The notes: generated by a model from the letters alone, not told the origin. DNA of 12,890 nucleotides from Frankiales bacterium (GCA_025464695.1 JAODNQ010000172.1:1-12890), one strand, 5' to 3'. Positions 1 to 7,385 are shown, numbered from the stretch's first letter. A program made the numbers and translations.

Positions 1-481
1 ACACGTCACCGGCCTCGAAGGCCCCAGCGAGCACCGGCCGGTCCGGCAGCAGCCGCGCGGCCCCGAGCTGCCCGGTGTCGCCGCACGGCAGCGTCCGCAG
101 CCACGTCCGGGTCGAGCCCGCCGACCGGACCCGCCACAGCTCCCGCTCCTCCACATCAGCGACCGCCCGCAACGCCAACGCCGCGACCCGGTCCTGCAAC
201 CGCAGCAACGCCTCCGCCCGACCCACCGCCACGCCCGGTAACAGCACCGACGGGACGACCGCGAGGGCCTCGTCCACCGCCCGGTTCAGCGCCACCACGT
301 CAGCCGACAGGCCGAGCAGGACAGTCGTGGCAGTGGAGGAGGCCGGGCCCGTCGGCACGGTCGAGGCGGTCGTCGCGGTCGAGGCAGTCGAGGGAGTCGC
401 ACCAGGGGAGGCGGTCGAGAACGGAACCCGCGGAACAGCCCAGGACGCCGCCGACGTCGTACGCGTCCCGCCGTCCGACAT
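1..481 (-). CDS. DUF222 domain protein (13E12/HNH endonuclease-type), N-terminal part, cut by the window edge
   Basis: Read on the minus strand from ATG at 481, an open frame of 160 codons leaves the window at base 1. A purine-rich stretch (GGGGGAGGGG) lies just upstream of the ATG and supports this start. The first ~50 residues are a Ser/Thr/Ala/Pro-rich low-complexity tail with a three-residue period. From about residue 55 the sequence becomes helical and DUF222-like: a Leu/Ala-rich helix with VEERELWR, then STRTWLRTLPCGDTGQLGAA and a final segment like AGAFEAGDV, the usual order in this family. Full-length actinobacterial members usually carry a C-terminal HNH nuclease domain; that part is outside the window, so nuclease activity cannot be judged. 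These genes are often multicopy in actinobacteria, and in Mycobacterium tuberculosis they form the REP13E12 repeats. Family assignment is good; function is unknown. Confidence 0.75.
   Translation of the reverse strand, partial: MSDGGTRTTSAASWAVPRVPFSTASPGATPSTASTATTASTVPTGPASSTATTVLLGLSADVVALNRAVDEALAVVPSVLLPGVAVGRAEALLRLQDRVAALALRAVADVEERELWRVRSAGSTRTWLRTLPCGDTGQLGAARLLPDRPVLAGAFEAGDV
351..422. repeat. Degenerate 9-bp minisatellite inside the DUF222 gene
   Basis: Eight consecutive 9-base units can be read on the plus strand, most beginning GTCG (for example GTCGAGGCG, GTCGTCGCG, GTCGAGGCA, GTCGAGGGA). On the coding minus strand they give tripeptides of the STA/TTA type, producing the low-complexity N-terminal tail of the DUF222 protein. 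The unit is a multiple of three, so gain or loss of copies would keep the frame. Confidence 0.7.
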
Positions 482-926
482 GGCTGCCCCCTCCCCCTGA
501 TCGCTGCAGCGAGCGTCCCACCCGGGTCCGACAAGAACCGGCCCCACAACGACCCTCTGAAGAACGACTTCAACAAACTTTCTGGGCCGCCGGACGCTGT
601 AGGACCAGGCCGTGGAGCCACCGGGGCCGTCCCCGGCGTGGGAGCCCCACGGCGGCACCGGTTCTCCCGCGACCCGTGCGACGGCGGCACGGTCCTCGCG
701 CTACTCGACGCGCCGGGCGGACGCAGGACTGGGCGGACCCTCGAGTGCGGCTACCGGCGTAGAGCCACGGTGGCCACGGACCGTCGCCTCGCCGGCGGGG
801 CTCGGTGCCGCTGGTCGGGCGGGACGAACGCCCTCGGCCCGGCCCAGCGCGCCGCCGCGAGTGGGGGCGGCCCGCCCGCCCTCACGGCAAGGACGACCCC
901 GGCCCCGACCGGGCGTCCTGACAGAC
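482..926. other. 445-bp intergenic region with no convincing gene
   Basis: This stretch separates the minus-strand DUF222 gene from the plus-strand secreted protein and should hold both promoters. Open frames run through it, but their translations are Arg/Pro/Gly-rich and look like non-coding GC-rich DNA. Around 550-585 there is a relatively AT-rich island containing an inverted repeat, TGAAG (558-562) and CTTCA (568-572) around a 5-nt centre. This is the best place for a promoter or operator of the DUF222 gene, but no clear -35/-10 pair could be assigned. No clear ribosome binding site was found near 927. Confidence 0.5.
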
Positions 927-2576
927 GTGCGTCTCCCGCGGTACCTGGTCGTCGTCCTCGCCCTGCTCGCCCCGCTGCTGCTGGTCCCACCCGCGTCGGC
1001 CACCCACCCCTGCGTGCAGACGCCCGACGGGTCGGCCTACGACCCCTTCGAGACGGCCTCGCACGACGGCTGCGACTACTACCTCGGGTACCCGGCCGCT
1101 CTCCTCGGGGAGGCGACCGACGGGCAGACGGTGGAGGTGCCGCGCGGGCGCACCGCTCTCGTGTCGCTCGCGGCGGCTCCCGCCGGCCAGGTCTGGTCGG
1201 AGGTGCGCGCGGAGGACGCCGCCACCCTGTACCGGCTGCGCGAGGTCGTCGACGCGCGGACCGGCTACGCCCTGTTCCAGGCCCGGCGCGAGGGCACGGC
1301 CGTGGTCACCGCGACGACGTCCTGCCTGCTGGCCGCCGGCTGCTCCACCCCTGTCCGGCGGTGGTCCGCGACCGTGCGCGTGACCCCGGGGGAGCTCCCC
1401 GCGGTGTCGCCCCGCTGCCGTCGGCAGCCCGTCGGCGACGCGCCGGAGACCACGGTCGTCACGGAGGCGCAGGACGGCGCGACGGTGACGGTCGTGGTCG
1501 GGCGCCGGCTCCGGGTCGCCCTGTCCCGCTGCTCCGCCGGCGGCGGCCTGGTGCCGCCCGTGGCCGCGGACCTGCTCGAGCGCGACGCCGCCTCCTCGCA
1601 GCAGCCGGGCGCGGCGTCGGCCGTCTTCCTGGCCCGGCGTACCGGCCGCACCACGGTCACGGCGGGCTCCGACGCGCCCTGCACCTCCGACCCCGCCCCC
1701 TGCACCCCCGGCCCCGGCTTCTCCCTGACCGTCGACATCGTGCCGGCCCCCGCCTGCGCGCAGCCCGACGCCGTGGGCCTGTCCGCCTCGCCTGCGCAGG
1801 TCGCTCCCGGCGACCTCGTGACCCTCGACGTGGCCTACCGGCAGCCCTGCGGACAGCCGCAGGAGCACGCCCTGCGGGTGACCGCCCTGCAGACCGACCT
1901 CCAGCGCGAGCTCGGCACGCTGACCACCCGCGCCGCGAGCGTGGACACCGCCTCGACCACGGACACCCCGACGGTGACGACGGAGTACCGGGCCGGGGGA
2001 GCGACGGCGCGCGTCGAGGTCGCGGGGTACGTCGGCAGCTGTGCGGGCGCCGTCGCGCTGACCGGCCCGGCGACTGCCCGCCCCGGCGCTACCGTGCCGC
2101 TGCAGGGCCGCGCCGCGCCGGGGGAGCGGGTCGAGGTCCTGTTCCGGCGCACCGGCACGGGCACCCCCTTCGTCCCCGGCTGGGTCGTCCGCCGGACCCT
2201 GACCGCCGGCGCCGACGGGTCCTTCCGCACCTCCTACGCCGCCGCGGGCGACGAGGACGTCTACGCCTCGGCCGGCCGCTGCAGCTCCCGCCCCACGACG
2301 GTCCGGGTCCTGCCGACCGTCTCGGGACCTGCGACGGTGCGCCGGGGCACGACCGTGAGCCTGACGGTCCGCGGCCCCGCGGCCGCCCCCGTCCGGGTGC
2401 TCTTCCACGCTGCGGGCACCAGCGGCTACACGGTCCGCCGCACCGGCACCCTGGACGCCCGCGGAACGCTGCGCGTCACCTACCGCGCCGACGTCGACCA
2501 GCGCTGGTACGCGGTCGTCGGCGGCGGAGCGACCGCGAGGACCAGCCCAGCAGGGCTCACCCGGACCACGAGGTGA
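927..2576 (+). CDS. Secreted multi-domain repeat protein with Ig-like C-terminal repeats, function unknown
   Basis: The 549-residue product begins with a classic Sec signal peptide: a short basic start (VRLPRY), a Leu/Val core and a PASA signal-peptidase site after residue 25. GTG 927 was chosen because it places the signal peptide at the N-terminus. GTG 861 and GTG 612 are in frame but add Arg/Pro-rich, non-coding-looking sequence, and no good ribosome binding site marks any of them. The mature protein looks modular. Two related ~90-residue beta-rich segments (about 62-150 and 174-271) share a 'G-x-TV-V-x-GR' opening and a Cys-rich segment before the final strand. A third Cys-containing segment follows (275-370). 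Two Ig-like repeats end the protein (371-461 and 465-545), each with GPAT, VLF, VRRT and a DGSFRTSY/RGTLRVTY strand. No LPXTG motif or C-terminal membrane helix is seen, so it is probably released or loosely wall-bound. The paired Cys residues suggest disulfides. Role unknown. Confidence 0.75.
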   Translation: MRLPRYLVVVLALLAPLLLVPPASATHPCVQTPDGSAYDPFETASHDGCDYYLGYPAALLGEATDGQTVEVPRGRTALVSLAAAPAGQVWSEVRAEDAATLYRLREVVDARTGYALFQARREGTAVVTATTSCLLAAGCSTPVRRWSATVRVTPGELPAVSPRCRRQPVGDAPETTVVTEAQDGATVTVVVGRRLRVALSRCSAGGGLVPPVAADLLERDAASSQQPGAASAVFLARRTGRTTVTAGSDAPCTSDPAPCTPGPGFSLTVDIVPAPACAQPDAVGLSASPAQVAPGDLVTLDVAYRQPCGQPQEHALRVTALQTDLQRELGTLTTRAASVDTASTTDTPTVTTEYRAGGATARVEVAGYVGSCAGAVALTGPATARPGATVPLQGRAAPGERVEVLFRRTGTGTPFVPGWVVRRTLTAGADGSFRTSYAAAGDEDVYASAGRCSSRPTTVRVLPTVSGPATVRRGTTVSLTVRGPAAAPVRVLFHAAGTSGYTVRRTGTLDARGTLRVTYRADVDQRWYAVVGGGATARTSPAGLTRTTR

Positions 2577-2589
2577 CCGGGGCGCCCGC

Positions 2590-3300
2590 GTGCTGACGCC
2601 CGAGGCAGCCCTGGCCGTCCTCGAGCAGGAGGCGGCGGCCTTCGCGACCCTCCTCGACGACGCCGACCTGCAGGCGCCCGTCCACGGCTGTCCCGGCTGG
2701 TCGACGGCGGACCTCACCCGGCACCTCGGCGGCATCCACCGCTGGGCCCGCGAGGCGGTGCTGAGGGGGCCGTCGGACGAGGAGGCCGGGCCCGACGACC
2801 CCGCGGCGCTCGCGCCCTGGTTCCGCGAGGGGGCTGCGCTGCTCCTCGAGACGCTCCGGGCGGAGGACCCGGACCGGCCCTGCTGGGGGTTCGGCCCGCA
2901 GCCCCGGACCGTCGCGTTCTGGCTCCGACGGCAGGCGCACGAGACCGCGCTGCACCGGTGGGACGCCGAGCAGGCCCTCGGCGGCTCGCCCCGGCTGGAC
3001 GAGGACCTGGCCCGCGACGGGCTGGACGAGGTCGCCACCGTCTTCCTGCCCCGGCAGCTCCGGCTCGGCCGGCTGCAGCCCGCCGGCGCGCTGCTGGCCC
3101 TGCAGCCGCGGCAGGGGGAGCCGGTCCTGCTCGACGTCGGCGCTGCCCCGGGAGCCCGTGCGTCCGCGACCGTCAGCGGTCCGGCCGAGGCTCTGCTCCT
3201 GCTCGTCTGGGGCCGCCTCCCGCTGGACGACGCCCGCCTCGCGCTGTCCGGCGACGGCGTCCTCGCCCGGGAGCTGCTGGCCCTGCCGCTCGTCCCGTGA
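2590..3300 (+). CDS. Maleylpyruvate isomerase family (MDMPI/DinB-like) protein, probably mycothiol-dependent
   Basis: The 236-residue protein starts at GTG 2590, 13 nt after the stop of the secreted protein, so the two may be co-transcribed; the Shine-Dalgarno is weak. It has the two-domain layout of the actinobacterial MDMPI family. The N-terminal DinB-like bundle contains the hallmark CPGWSTADLTRHLGGIHRWA (residues 34-53) and HETALHRWDAE (117-127). The C-terminal domain shows SGPAEALLLLVWGR followed by a final GDG segment. In characterised mycothiol-dependent maleylpyruvate isomerase a metal is bound by two His and one Glu. The equivalents here are probably His45 or His50, Glu118 and His122, so the metal site looks intact. 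Known relatives transfer or use mycothiol, but most paralogues have no assigned substrate, and no ring-cleavage genes lie nearby. The family is secure; the reaction is not. Confidence 0.85.
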   Translation: MLTPEAALAVLEQEAAAFATLLDDADLQAPVHGCPGWSTADLTRHLGGIHRWAREAVLRGPSDEEAGPDDPAALAPWFREGAALLLETLRAEDPDRPCWGFGPQPRTVAFWLRRQAHETALHRWDAEQALGGSPRLDEDLARDGLDEVATVFLPRQLRLGRLQPAGALLALQPRQGEPVLLDVGAAPGARASATVSGPAEALLLLVWGRLPLDDARLALSGDGVLARELLALPLVP

Positions 3301-3338
3301 GCCGCGTGCCGGACCCGCTCCCGAGGCCCCTCCTCGCC

Positions 3339-3344
3339 TAGGCT
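3339..3344 (+). promoter_or_regulatory. Candidate -10 element (TAGGCT) for the helicase gene
   Basis: TAGGCT fits the actinobacterial -10 pattern TANNNT and stands out in the 110-nt gap before the helicase gene. It would give a 5' leader of about 60 nt. The matching -35 region is poor. Confidence 0.4.
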
Positions 3345-3410
3345 GGGCCGGGTCGTTCCGGCGGCGCCGACGACCTCCGGCCCGCGTGCCTGCACCTCCC
3401 GAAGGACCCT

Positions 3411-5138
3411 GTGACCGCCCCTGCCCGCACCGCCCCGCGCCTCCCGGCGCCGGCCGTGCCGCTGCGTGCCTGGCAGCAGCAGGCGCTCGAGGCGTACCGG
3501 GAGGCGGGCCGGCAGGACTTCCTCGTGACCGCCACGCCGGGCGCCGGGAAGACCACCTTCGCCCTGACGCTCGCCGCCTCCCTGCTGGCCGACCGCACCG
3601 TCGACCGGGTCGTCGTCGTCTGCCCCACTGACCACCTCCGCACCCAGTGGGCCGAGGCGGCGGGACGGGTCGGCATCGCCCTGGACCCCACGCTGTCCAA
3701 CGCCGTCGGGCCGGTCCGGGCCGACGTCCAGGGCTACGTCACCACCTACGCCCAGGTCGCCGGCAAGCCCGCCCTGCACGCGGCCCGCACGGGGCTGCGC
3801 AGCCTCGTGGTCCTGGACGAGGTCCACCACGCGGGCGACGGCCTGTCCTGGGGCGAGGCGGTGGCCCAGGCGTTCGCGCAGGCCAAGCGCCGGCTCTGCC
3901 TCACCGGCACCCCGTTCCGCACCCGGGCCGACGAGCGCATCCCGTTCGTGCGCTACGAGACCGACGGCGACGGCTCCCTCGCGAGCGTCGCCGACCACGC
4001 CTACGGCTACCGCGAGGCGCTCGCCGACGGCGTCGTCCGGCCGGTCGTGTTCGCGGCCTACACCGGCGTGAGCAGGTGGCGCAACAGCGCAGGAGAGGTC
4101 GTGGCGGCGTCGCTGTCCGACACCTCGACCCGCAGCGTCGAGTCGACCGCCTGGCGCACCGCGCTCGACCCCGGGGGGCAGTGGGTCCCCCACGTCATCG
4201 CCGCGATGGACGAGCGCCTCACGCACCTGCGCGAGAGCACCGTCCCCGACGCCGCCGGCCTGGTCCTGGCGAGCGACCAGGACGACGCCCGGGCCTACGC
4301 GAAGATCGTCAAGCGGGTCACGGGCAAGGCGCCCGCCCTGATCCTGTCGGACGACCCCAAGGCCTCCCAGAAGATCGCCAAGTTCGCGGCGTCGGACCAG
4401 CGGTTCGCCGTCTGCGTCCGGATGATCAGCGAGGGCGTCGACGTGCCGCGGGCGGCCTGCCTTGCCTGGATGACCTCGTACCGGACGCCGCTGTTCTTCG
4501 CGCAGGCCGTCGGCCGCGTGGTCCGCGCCCGCTCGCCGCACGAGTCGGCCACGGTCTTCCTGCCGGCCGTGCGTCCGCTGCTGGCGCTGGCGGCGGAGAT
4601 GGAGACCGACCGCAACCACGTCATGCCGCCGCCCAAGAGCGCCCCCGAGGGCGACGAGCTCGACCTCCCGCCGCGCGAGGCGCGCGAGGAGGAGACCGTC
4701 GAGCAGTGGACGGCGCTGGGCGCCGACGCCGAGTTCGCGCACGTGCTGACCGGGGGGCGCGCGGTCGTCGCCGAGACTCTGACGGGCGAGGACGCCGACC
4801 ACCTCGGCCTGCTGACCGGCCTGCTGACCCCGGAGCAGACCGCGACCCTCCTGGCGCGCCGCGACGAGGACCACCGGCGTCGGGCGTCCTCCGCGGTCGA
4901 CGAGGACGAGCCCGACGACGTCCCGGTGGTCGAGGGCGGCCGGGCGTGGGAGCAGGCCGGTGCGCTCCGCCGGGAGGTCAACAGCCTGGTGGGGCAGCTG
5001 GCGGCCCGGACCGGTGCCCCCCACGGCGTGCTGCACGGGCGGCTGCGCAAGGCCGTCCCGGGACCGCCGTCGGCAGCCGCGACCGTCGACGTGCTCGAGG
5101 CCCGGCGGGACTGGCTGCTCGCGCAGCTGACCCGGTAG
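3411..5138 (+). CDS. DEAD/DEAH-type superfamily 2 helicase
   Basis: A 575-residue ATP-dependent nucleic-acid helicase or translocase. The GTG start is supported by GAAGGA at 3401-3406, directly upstream. Motifs appear in SF2 order: a Q-like segment (LRAWQQQALEAY, 18-29); Walker A TPGAGKTT (42-49, Lys47); DEVHH as motif II (136-140); LTGTPFR as motif III (164-170); SEGVDVP as motif V (340-346); and QAVGRVVRAR as motif VI (365-374, arginine fingers Arg369 and Arg372). Both RecA-like lobes are therefore complete. Beyond about residue 400 there is an acidic, charged C-terminal region (with DEDEPDD) of no recognised fold. The DEVHH box and single compact chain resemble the SF2 group that includes UvrB/RecG/restriction-type ATPases, but no nuclease or methylase partner is present. 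It appears to be transcribed on its own. Substrate and role cannot be deduced. Confidence 0.9.
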   Translation: MTAPARTAPRLPAPAVPLRAWQQQALEAYREAGRQDFLVTATPGAGKTTFALTLAASLLADRTVDRVVVVCPTDHLRTQWAEAAGRVGIALDPTLSNAVGPVRADVQGYVTTYAQVAGKPALHAARTGLRSLVVLDEVHHAGDGLSWGEAVAQAFAQAKRRLCLTGTPFRTRADERIPFVRYETDGDGSLASVADHAYGYREALADGVVRPVVFAAYTGVSRWRNSAGEVVAASLSDTSTRSVESTAWRTALDPGGQWVPHVIAAMDERLTHLRESTVPDAAGLVLASDQDDARAYAKIVKRVTGKAPALILSDDPKASQKIAKFAASDQRFAVCVRMISEGVDVPRAACLAWMTSYRTPLFFAQAVGRVVRARSPHESATVFLPAVRPLLALAAEMETDRNHVMPPPKSAPEGDELDLPPREAREEETVEQWTALGADAEFAHVLTGGRAVVAETLTGEDADHLGLLTGLLTPEQTATLLARRDEDHRRRASSAVDEDEPDDVPVVEGGRAWEQAGALRREVNSLVGQLAARTGAPHGVLHGRLRKAVPGPPSAAATVDVLEARRDWLLAQLTR

Positions 5139-5158
5139 GAGGCAGCTGACCCGGTAGG
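5123..5158. repeat. Exact 17-bp tandem duplication (19-bp period) spanning the helicase stop codon
   Basis: GCAGCTGACCCGGTAGG occurs at 5123-5139 and again, identically, at 5142-5158. The first copy encodes the last residues (QLTR) and the TAG stop of the helicase. The second lies in the short gap before the end of the convergent small membrane protein gene. It looks like a recent slippage or duplication event. Confidence 0.9.
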
Positions 5159-5160
5159 GG

Positions 5161-5388
5161 CTAGTGGACGTCGTCCATGATGCCGGTGACGACGCCGAGC
5201 ACGAGGCCGGCGAGGCCGATGACGCCGCCGGTGATGGCGAGGGGCAGGTTCTCCAGCACGAACGCGAACCCGAGGACGATCGCGGAGATGCTGATCAGCA
5301 CCACCACCACCCACGAGCTGGTCCGGTGGCCGGGGCCGCCGGCCGCGGCAGAGCTGTTGGCCGTCGAGGTGTTGCCGAGGTCGGCCAC
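5161..5388 (-). CDS. Small two-helix membrane protein, HGxxPAAW-like family
   Basis: A 75-residue minus-strand protein starting at GTG 5388, with AGGAG about 7 nt upstream, a clear start. The first ~22 residues are polar (Ser/Ala/Gly-rich, cytosolic or disordered). They are followed by GHRTSSW (20-26) and two hydrophobic segments, about 27-45 (VVVVLISISAIVLGFAFVL) and 49-68, joined by ENLP. It ends in a short acidic tail. This resembles the small actinobacterial 'HGxxPAAW' membrane proteins, which have a His-Gly motif and a Trp just before the first helix, a short loop and a second helix. Here the motif is degenerate (GHRTSSW), so the family call is tentative. It converges on the helicase with a 22-nt gap, and its upstream region faces the Old Yellow Enzyme gene. 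Function unknown. Confidence 0.75.
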   Translation of the reverse strand: MADLGNTSTANSSAAAGGPGHRTSSWVVVVLISISAIVLGFAFVLENLPLAITGGVIGLAGLVLGVVTGIMDDVH

Positions 5389-5423
5389 GGGGGACTCCTG
5401 GGGAGGTCGGGAGAGGACACTGC

Positions 5424-5429
5424 ATCCTA
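5424..5429 (-). promoter_or_regulatory. Candidate -10 element (TAGGAT, minus strand) for the small membrane protein
   Basis: On the minus strand TAGGAT matches TANNNT and sits about 35 nt upstream of the GTG at 5388. That leaves a leader of roughly 25-30 nt containing the AGGAG ribosome binding site. A -35 box is not convincing. Confidence 0.45.
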
Positions 5430-5481
5430 GGGCTTGATCCGCAGGGAATCGGCCCGCCCCCCGAACGCCTTGGCCTCAGAC

Positions 5482-6564
5482 ATGAGCCTGCTGTTCGAGC
5501 CCCTGTCCCTCGGCCCCGTGACGGTCCGCAACCGGGCCTGGGTCTCACCGATGTGCCAGTACTCCGCCGTCGACGGGCTGCCGTCGGACTGGCACCTGGT
5601 CCACCTCGGTGCCCGCGCCATCGGCGGTGCGGGCCTGGTCATGACCGAGGCCAGCGCCGTCAGCCCCGAGGGCCGGATCAGCCCTCAGGACGCCGGCATC
5701 TGGGACGACGCGCAGGCCGAGCGGTGGTCCCGCGTCACGTCCTTCCTGCGCGACCAGGGCGCCACCAGCGCCGTGCAGCTCGCCCACGCCGGCCGCAAGG
5801 CGAGCAGCCACCGGCCCTGGGACGAGGAGTCCGGCGTCGTCGCACCCGCGGACGGCGGCTGGCAGCCGGTCGGCGCCAGCGCTGTGGCCTACGAGGGCCT
5901 CGCGGTCCCGACCGCGCTCGACGACGCCGGGATCGCCAAGGTCCGCACCGACTTCGCCGCGGCCGCCCGCCGGGCGGTCGAAGCCGGCTTCGACGTCCTC
6001 GAGCTGCACGCCGCCCACGGGTACCTGCTGCACAGCTTCCTGTCGCCGCTGTCGAACCTGCGCACCGACGGCTACGGCGGCTCCTTCGAGGGCCGCACCC
6101 GGCTCCTGCTCGAGGTGACCGAGGACGTCCGGGCCGCCGTCGAGGCGCCCCTGCTGGTCCGCATCAGCGCCACCGACTGGGCCGAGGGCGGCTGGGACGT
6201 CGAGGAGTCGGTCGAGCTCGCCCGGCTGCTCGCCGACCGCGGTGTCGACCTCGTCGACGTCAGCTCCGGGGGCAACGTCGCGCACCAGACGATCACGGTC
6301 GGCCCCGGCTACCAGGTGCCGTTCGCCGCCGCGGTCCGCAAGGCGGGCGTGAAGACGGCCGCCGTCGGGATGATCACCGAGCCGCGGCAGGCCGAGCAGG
6401 TGCTGGCCGACGGCCACGCCGACGCCGTCCTGCTGGCCCGCGAGTCGCTGCGCGACCCGAACTGGCCGCTGCGCGCCGCCGCCGAGCTGGGCGCGACCGT
6501 GACGTGGCCGCCGCAGTACGACCGTGCCCACTTCCGTCGCCCTGCCGCCGCGGGCCAGCGTTGA
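5482..6564 (+). CDS. Old Yellow Enzyme, YqjM/NamA-like (class III) NAD(P)H:flavin oxidoreductase
   Basis: A 360-residue FMN-dependent ene-reductase with a TIM-barrel fold. ATG 5482 gives the family-typical start MSLLFEPLSLGPVTVRNR; a TTG at 5434 would add an atypical 16-residue extension. There is no strong Shine-Dalgarno. Class III marks are clear. SPMCQYSA carries Cys25 and Tyr27, the YqjM-type residues that tune the flavin and line the active site. QLAHAGRK (99-106) follows, then HAAHGYLLHSFLSPLSN with the substrate-binding pair His176/His179 and the proton-donor position Tyr181. The RTDGYGGS and C-terminal ARESLRDPNWP segments complete the fold. Relatives reduce C=C bonds of enals, enones, maleimides and nitro compounds with NADPH; the natural substrate is usually unknown. 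It heads a compact cluster with the TrmH gene (4-nt overlap) and the lipoprotein. Confidence 0.92.
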   Translation: MSLLFEPLSLGPVTVRNRAWVSPMCQYSAVDGLPSDWHLVHLGARAIGGAGLVMTEASAVSPEGRISPQDAGIWDDAQAERWSRVTSFLRDQGATSAVQLAHAGRKASSHRPWDEESGVVAPADGGWQPVGASAVAYEGLAVPTALDDAGIAKVRTDFAAAARRAVEAGFDVLELHAAHGYLLHSFLSPLSNLRTDGYGGSFEGRTRLLLEVTEDVRAAVEAPLLVRISATDWAEGGWDVEESVELARLLADRGVDLVDVSSGGNVAHQTITVGPGYQVPFAAAVRKAGVKTAAVGMITEPRQAEQVLADGHADAVLLARESLRDPNWPLRAAAELGATVTWPPQYDRAHFRRPAAAGQR

Positions 6565-7373
6565 GCAACGCTTCTGGACACCTTGTCACGGACCCGGCCG
6601 ACCCCGCGGTCGCGGACTACGTCGGGCTGACCGACGGCGTCCGCCGGATGCGGCACGACCCGGCGTCGGGCTTCTTCATCGCGGAGGGCCTCAACGTCGT
6701 GCAGCGGACGGCGGCGAAGGGGTACCCCTGCCGCTCGCTGCTGGTGTCGCCGTCGCGGTTCGACGACCTGCCCGACGACGTCAAGGCGCTCGGCCCCGTC
6801 CACGTCGCGTCCTACGAGGTGCTCGAGGCCGTCACGGGTTTCCACGTGCACCGCGGGGTGCTCGCCAGCTTCGGGCGGGTCCCGGTGCCGAGCGCCGCCG
6901 AGGTCATGGCGGGGGCGCGACGGATCGTCGTGCTCGAGGACGCCACCAACCACACCAACCTCGGGGCGGTCTTCCGCAGCGCGGCGGGCCTGGGCATCGA
7001 CGCGGTGCTGCTCAGCCCGCGCTCCTGCGACCCGCTCTACCGCCGCACCGTCCGGGTCTCCATGGGCCAGGTGTTCGCCGTCCCGTACGCGTTCCTGGAC
7101 ACGTGGCCGGCGGGGCTGCAGGAGGTCCGCGACGCCGGCTTCCGCGTGCTCGCCCTCACGCCCGCACCCGACGCCGTCCGGCTCGAGGAGGTCCGGCTCG
7201 ACCCGGACGAGCGGGTGGCCGTGCTGCTCGGCAGCGAGGGGCCGGGCCTCACCGACGAGGCCATGGCCGGGAGCGACCTCCGGGTGCGCATCCCCATGGC
7301 CGCCGGGGTCGACTCCCTCAACGTCGCGGCCGCCGCGGCGGTCGTGTTCTGGGCCGTGGGGCAGCGCCCGTGA
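6561..7373 (+). CDS. TrmH/SpoU family RNA 2'-O-methyltransferase
   Basis: A 270-residue SPOUT-class methyltransferase expected to methylate a ribose 2'-OH in rRNA or tRNA using S-adenosylmethionine. The start is TTG 6561, whose TTGA overlaps the TGA stop of the Old Yellow Enzyme; no ATG or GTG fits before the conserved N-terminus (DPADPAVADYVGLTD). The N-terminal part, with FFIAEGLNVVQR, is the substrate-binding domain of this family. The C-terminal knot has all three SpoU motifs: NLGAVFR (133-139, with Asn133 and the catalytic-type Arg139), GSEGPGL (224-230) and the IPMAAGVDSLNVAAAAAV region with Ser252/Asn254. Length and motifs agree with a complete, active enzyme. The overlapping start suggests translational coupling to the upstream gene. 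The target nucleotide cannot be predicted, so no symbol such as rlmB or trmH is given. Confidence 0.9.
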   Translation: MSNASGHLVTDPADPAVADYVGLTDGVRRMRHDPASGFFIAEGLNVVQRTAAKGYPCRSLLVSPSRFDDLPDDVKALGPVHVASYEVLEAVTGFHVHRGVLASFGRVPVPSAAEVMAGARRIVVLEDATNHTNLGAVFRSAAGLGIDAVLLSPRSCDPLYRRTVRVSMGQVFAVPYAFLDTWPAGLQEVRDAGFRVLALTPAPDAVRLEEVRLDPDERVAVLLGSEGPGLTDEAMAGSDLRVRIPMAAGVDSLNVAAAAAVVFWAVGQRP

Positions 7374-7385
7374 CACCCTGACGCG

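Noticed and set aside
612..926. N-terminal extension of the secreted protein from GTG 612 or GTG 861
   Set aside because: It would bury the signal peptide behind 105 or 22 low-complexity Arg/Pro residues. The sequence looks non-coding, although no start has a good ribosome binding site.
882..5036. Open frame of about 1,384 codons on the minus strand
   Set aside because: It is antisense to four plus-strand genes with recognised domains or a signal peptide. Its translation is Arg/Gly/Ala/Val-rich without motifs, an effect of high-GC codon structure.
3411..5138. Helicase as part of a defence island or restriction system
   Set aside because: No methylase, nuclease, Argonaute, toxin or other defence gene lies beside it. 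The neighbours are housekeeping or metabolic, and this helicase type is common in actinobacterial chromosomes.
5434..5481. TTG start 16 codons upstream in the first Old Yellow Enzyme frame
   Set aside because: The extension is not family-like. ATG 5482 gives the usual N-terminus.
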